A stretch of DNA of 9,517 bases, from the NCBI RefSeq assembly GCF_937858865.1, contig NZ_CALLYO010000288.1, positions 1 through 9,517 on the forward strand. Direction: 5' to 3'. Shown here in pieces: positions 6,402-9,517 of the stretch. Position numbers and translations under genes: made by a program. The notes beneath the pieces are model-generated. The model saw nothing but the letters and a program-made list of their open reading frames with translations, had not been told where the DNA came from and did not search any database. Positions within the stretch are counted from its first letter, which is position 1. Each line of letters begins with the position of its first letter. This DNA comes from an uncultured Amaricoccus sp. (GTDB lineage: Bacteria; Pseudomonadota; Alphaproteobacteria; Rhodobacterales; Rhodobacteraceae).

Positions 6402-9400
6402 GTGCATTTCTCCGAGCTCTTCATCCGGCGGCCCGTGCTCTCCACGGTGCTCGCGGCCTTCATCCTGCTCCTCGGCTTCCAGGGCATCGTCAACCTGCCG
6501 ATCCGCGAGTATCCCGAGGTCGAGGAGACGGTGGTGACCGTCACCACCATCTACGCCGGCGCCCAGCCCGACCTCATCCAGGGCTTCATCACCGCGCCGA
6601 TCGCCGCCGCCGTCGCGACGACCGAGAACGTCGACTACGTCACCTCGCAGTCCACCCCCTCGGCGAGCGTCGTCAGCGTGCACATGAAGCTCGGCTCCGA
6701 CCCCGACGTGGCGCTGACCGAGGTGCTTTCCAAGGTCCAGAGCGTGCGCGGCCAGCTGCCGGAGGAGGCCGAGGACCCGACGATCGTCAAGGGCACGGGG
6801 ATGCAGTTCGCCCTCATGTACCTCGCGGCGCTGAACCCGAACATGACCCAGGAGCAGATGACCGAGTATCTGGAGCGCGTCATCCGCCCGCGGATGTCGA
6901 CGATCCAGGGCGTCGCCGAGATCCAGATCATCGGCGCGGCCAACTACGCCATGCGCATCTGGATCGACCCGCTGCAGCTCGCCGCGCGCGGCGCGACGGC
7001 CGCGGACGTGCAGAACGCGATCCGCAGCTCCAACTTCCTCGCCGCGCCCGGCCGCACCGAGAACGAGTTCGTCGCCTACAACATCCAGATGCAGACGACG
7101 CTGCAGACGCCCGAGGCCTTCGGTGCCCTGCCGCTCGTCGGCGAGGGCGACCATGTTGTGCGCCTGCGCGACGTGGCCCGGGTCGAGCTCGCCGCCGAGG
7201 AGCCGGAGGAGATCGTCACCTTCAACGGCCAGAGGGGCACCTTCATCGGCGTCTTCCCGACGCCGGCGGCCAACCCGCTCAGCACCGCGGCCGGCGTGGT
7301 GGCCGAGCTGCCGGCGATCAACGCCAGCCTGCCCGAGGGGATGTCGATCGAGCTCGTCTACGATTCGACCGAGACGATCAGCGCCTCGATCGAGGAGGTC
7401 TTCAAGACCATCGTCGAGGCGGTGGCGATCGTCGTCGTCGTCATCCTGCTCTTCCTCGGCTCCTTCCGCTCGGTGCTGATGCCGGTCGTCACCATCCCGC
7501 TCTCGCTCATCGGCGTCTGCGCGGTGCTGGTGGCGCTCGGCTATTCGCTCAACCTGCTCTCGCTCCTCGCCATGGTGCTCGCGATCGGCCTCGTCGTCGA
7601 CGACGCCATCGTCGTGGTCGAGAACATCCACCGCCACATCGAGGAGGGGCTCTCGCCGCTCGACGCCTCGATCGTCGGCATGAAGGAGATCACCGGCCCG
7701 GTGATCGCCATGACGCTGACCCTCGCCGCCGTCCTCTCCCCGCTCGCCTTCACCGGCGGGCTGACCGGCGCGCTCTTCCGCGAGTTCGCCTTCACGCTCG
7801 CCGGCGCCGTCATCATCTCCGGCATCGTCGCGCTGACCATCACCCCGAGCATGGCGGCGCGGCTGCTGAAGTCGGGCGAGGCGAGCCGCTTCCAGCGCAT
7901 CGTCGACCGCAGCTTCGAGCGGGTGGCGAACTGGTACGAGCGGCGGGTGTCGAGCTCGCTCGACTACCGCCCGGTGACCATCCTGATGGTGCTGGCGCTG
8001 GTCGGCGCCACCCTCTTCATGTTCACCAGGACGACGACCGAGCTCGCGCCCGAGGAGGACGTGGGCGCCCTCTTCGCCATCCTGAACGGGCCGCGCTACG
8101 CCACCCTCGACTATACCCATCTCTACACCGAGCAGATCTCCGACCTGACCGCGGACATCGAGGAGGTCAGGACCGAGTTCTCCATCGTCGGCTTCGCCCG
8201 CCAGCGCAACTCGGGCTTCTACATCTGGGCGCTGAAGGACTGGGCCGAGCGCGAGCGGAGCCAGCAGGAGATCCAGCAGGACGTGCAGGGCCGGCTCGGC
8301 CAGGTGGCCGGCGTCGAGGGCTTCGTCTTCGCGCCGCCCTCGCTGCCCGGCTCGGGCGGCGGCCTGCCGATCACCGTCGTCATCCAGTCGATCCACGACG
8401 CGGCCCGCGTCTACGAGGTCGCCGAGGAGGTGCGGCAGAAGGCGCAGGAGTCCGGCCGCTTCATCGTGGTGCAGAATTCGCTCGCCTTCGATGCGCCGCA
8501 GGTGACGCTGACCATCGACCGCGACCGCGCGGCCAGCCTCAACGTGCCGATCAGCGACATCGGCGGGACGATGGGGCTGCTGGTCGGCGGCGGCTCGGTC
8601 GCCCAGTTCGACCGCGATTCGAACAGCTACGACATCATCACCCAGGTGCCGCAGGCCTTCCGCGACAACCCCGAGGCGCTCGGCCAGTTCTTCGTCCGCG
8701 CCGCGACCGGCGAGATGGTGCCGCTCTCCTCCGTGGTCAGCGTCAGGACCGGCAGCTCCGCCGCCGCCATCGAGCAGTTCAACCAGCTCAATTCGGCGAC
8801 CATCTCCGCCCTGCCGCTGCCCGGCGTCTCGACCGGCGACGGGCTGGCCGAGGTGCAGCGGGTACTGCAGGAGACACTGCCCGAGGGCTTCTTCATCGAC
8901 TATTCCGGCCAGTCCCGCCTCGAAGTGAGCCAGGGCAACACCATCGCCATCGCCTTCGCGCTGGCCATCCTCGTCATCTACCTGGTGCTCGCCGCGCAGT
9001 TCGAGAGCTTCCGCGACCCCTTCATCATCCTGATGGCGGTGCCGCTCTCGATCTTCGGCGCCATCCTGCCGCTCAACATCGGCCTCGGGACGCTCAACAT
9101 CTACAGCCAGGTCGGGCTCATCACGCTGATCGGCCTCATCACCAAGCACGGCATCCTGATGGTGGAGTTCGCCAACCAGCAGCGCGAGGTCCACGGCCTC
9201 AGCCGGCGCGAGGCCATCGTCGCCGCCGCCAAGATCCGCCTGCGTCCGATCCTGATGACGACCGCCGCCATGGCGCTGGCCGTGGTGCCGCTCATCACCG
9301 CCGAGGGCGCCGGGGCGGCGGCGCGCTACGCCATGGGCCTCGTCATCTTCTCCGGGCTGATGATCGGCACCTGCTTCACCCTCTTCGTGGTGCCGATGTT

Positions 9401-9461
9401 CTACACCCTCATCTCGCACCGCGACCGCACCGAGGCGACCGCCTGGCCCGAGCTCACCTGA
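6402..9461 (+). CDS. HAE-1 family RND efflux pump, inner-membrane permease subunit
   Basis: This 1019-aa proton-driven exporter of hydrophobic or amphiphilic compounds (AcrB/MexB-like) is close to the usual family length of about 1020-1050. The start GTG 6402 gives the characteristic N-terminus FSELFIRRPVLSTVL followed by TM1. A periplasmic porter domain follows. The TM2-TM6 block begins near residue 330. The proton-relay motif GLVVDDAIVVVEN places the two essential aspartates at D400 and D401. The second half repeats the plan: a second porter region, then TM8 onward with LITKHGILMVEFAN containing the relay lysine K915, and RLRPILMTT (946-954) matching the conserved Arg/Thr region of TM11. 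All key proton-relay residues are present, so it should be functional. It is preceded by a purine-rich GGGGCGGG and lies 10 nt after the adaptor gene. No outer-membrane factor follows within the window, so it may use a TolC-type channel encoded elsewhere. Substrates cannot be predicted. Confidence 0.95.
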   Translation: MHFSELFIRRPVLSTVLAAFILLLGFQGIVNLPIREYPEVEETVVTVTTIYAGAQPDLIQGFITAPIAAAVATTENVDYVTSQSTPSASVVSVHMKLGSDPDVALTEVLSKVQSVRGQLPEEAEDPTIVKGTGMQFALMYLAALNPNMTQEQMTEYLERVIRPRMSTIQGVAEIQIIGAANYAMRIWIDPLQLAARGATAADVQNAIRSSNFLAAPGRTENEFVAYNIQMQTTLQTPEAFGALPLVGEGDHVVRLRDVARVELAAEEPEEIVTFNGQRGTFIGVFPTPAANPLSTAAGVVAELPAINASLPEGMSIELVYDSTETISASIEEVFKTIVEAVAIVVVVILLFLGSFRSVLMPVVTIPLSLIGVCAVLVALGYSLNLLSLLAMVLAIGLVVDDAIVVVENIHRHIEEGLSPLDASIVGMKEITGPVIAMTLTLAAVLSPLAFTGGLTGALFREFAFTLAGAVIISGIVALTITPSMAARLLKSGEASRFQRIVDRSFERVANWYERRVSSSLDYRPVTILMVLALVGATLFMFTRTTTELAPEEDVGALFAILNGPRYATLDYTHLYTEQISDLTADIEEVRTEFSIVGFARQRNSGFYIWALKDWAERERSQQEIQQDVQGRLGQVAGVEGFVFAPPSLPGSGGGLPITVVIQSIHDAARVYEVAEEVRQKAQESGRFIVVQNSLAFDAPQVTLTIDRDRAASLNVPISDIGGTMGLLVGGGSVAQFDRDSNSYDIITQVPQAFRDNPEALGQFFVRAATGEMVPLSSVVSVRTGSSAAAIEQFNQLNSATISALPLPGVSTGDGLAEVQRVLQETLPEGFFIDYSGQSRLEVSQGNTIAIAFALAILVIYLVLAAQFESFRDPFIILMAVPLSIFGAILPLNIGLGTLNIYSQVGLITLIGLITKHGILMVEFANQQREVHGLSRREAIVAAAKIRLRPILMTTAAMALAVVPLITAEGAGAAARYAMGLVIFSGLMIGTCFTLFVVPMFYTLISHRDRTEATAWPELT

Positions 9462-9475
9462 GCCTCATACGGTCC

Positions 9476-9511
9476 CCGCGTGATTGACTCGGGAGTGGGG
9501 GATTCACGCGG
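9476..9511 (+). terminator. Inverted repeat after the RND operon (possible terminator or operator)
   Basis: CCGCGTGA (9476-9483) pairs perfectly with TCACGCGG (9504-9511). The 20-nt loop contains a small ACTC/GAGT stem (9487-9490 with 9493-9496). It starts 15 nt after the pump stop. No T-run follows within the window, so an intrinsic terminator is not proven; an operator for the next gene is the alternative. The region is cut by the window edge. Confidence 0.35.
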
Positions 9512-9517
9512 CGAATC
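9486..9517. repeat. Cluster of three GANTC (CcrM-type) sites
   Basis: GACTC (9486-9490), GATTC (9501-9505) and GAATC (9513-9517) are three GANTC sites in 32 bp. The last two also form a GATTC/GAATC inverted repeat around 7 nt. I found only about a dozen others in the remaining window. GANTC is the target of the cell-cycle methylase CcrM in most alphaproteobacteria, where intergenic sites can affect transcription. Confidence 0.4.

Noticed and set aside
5108..6550. A 480-codon minus-strand frame opposite the adaptor gene
   Set aside because: It has the same low-complexity, charge-rich composition and lies opposite a strongly supported adaptor gene and across the operon promoter region.
6345..9419. 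A very long open frame (1024 codons) on the minus strand opposite the RND pump gene
   Set aside because: Its translation is dominated by Asp, Glu, His, Arg and Gly in low-complexity runs with no recognisable domain. It is a shadow created by the GC-rich codon pattern of the pump gene.

Overview
The window is GC-rich (hand counts of about 67-70% in its outer genes) and encodes an RND-type tripartite efflux operon, so the host is Gram-negative. High GC, GANTC (CcrM-type) sites clustered in the intergenic DNA and Pho-box-like repeats would fit an alphaproteobacterium, but this is inference and I cannot name a genus.

Layout. (1) 1-1416, plus strand: the 3' part of a Stealth-family sugar-phosphate transferase, still open at the left edge. 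(2) 1417-1584: a short intergenic stretch with a strong GC-rich hairpin. (3) 1585-4203, plus strand: a large two-domain enzyme with an N-terminal CDP-glycerol glycerophosphotransferase (TagF/TagB-like) domain and a C-terminal GT4-type glycosyltransferase. Its first two thirds are clearly poorer in GC than its neighbours. (4) 4193-5044, minus strand: a family 2 (GT-A fold) glycosyltransferase, convergent with the previous gene and overlapping it by 11 bp at the 3' ends. (5) 5045-5266: a 222-bp divergent intergenic region with five regularly spaced GTCAC-type half-sites, a candidate promoter and a small leader hairpin. (6) 5267-6391 and 6402-9461, plus strand: an operon of an RND periplasmic adaptor and an HAE-1 family inner-membrane pump. 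(7) 9462-9517: a short tail with inverted repeats and three GANTC sites.

The left half reads as part of a surface-polysaccharide locus. The Stealth protein and the TagF-like domain both belong to families that make phosphodiester links between sugar or polyol units. The GT4 domain and the GT2 enzyme would add ordinary glycosidic links. Together they suggest a phosphate-containing, teichoic-acid-like or phosphoglycan capsule or exopolysaccharide. Export genes, nucleotide precursor genes and the rest of the locus are not in view. The right half is a standard drug/solvent efflux pair with no outer-membrane factor gene in the window. The two halves meet at the divergent intergenic region and show no obvious functional link.
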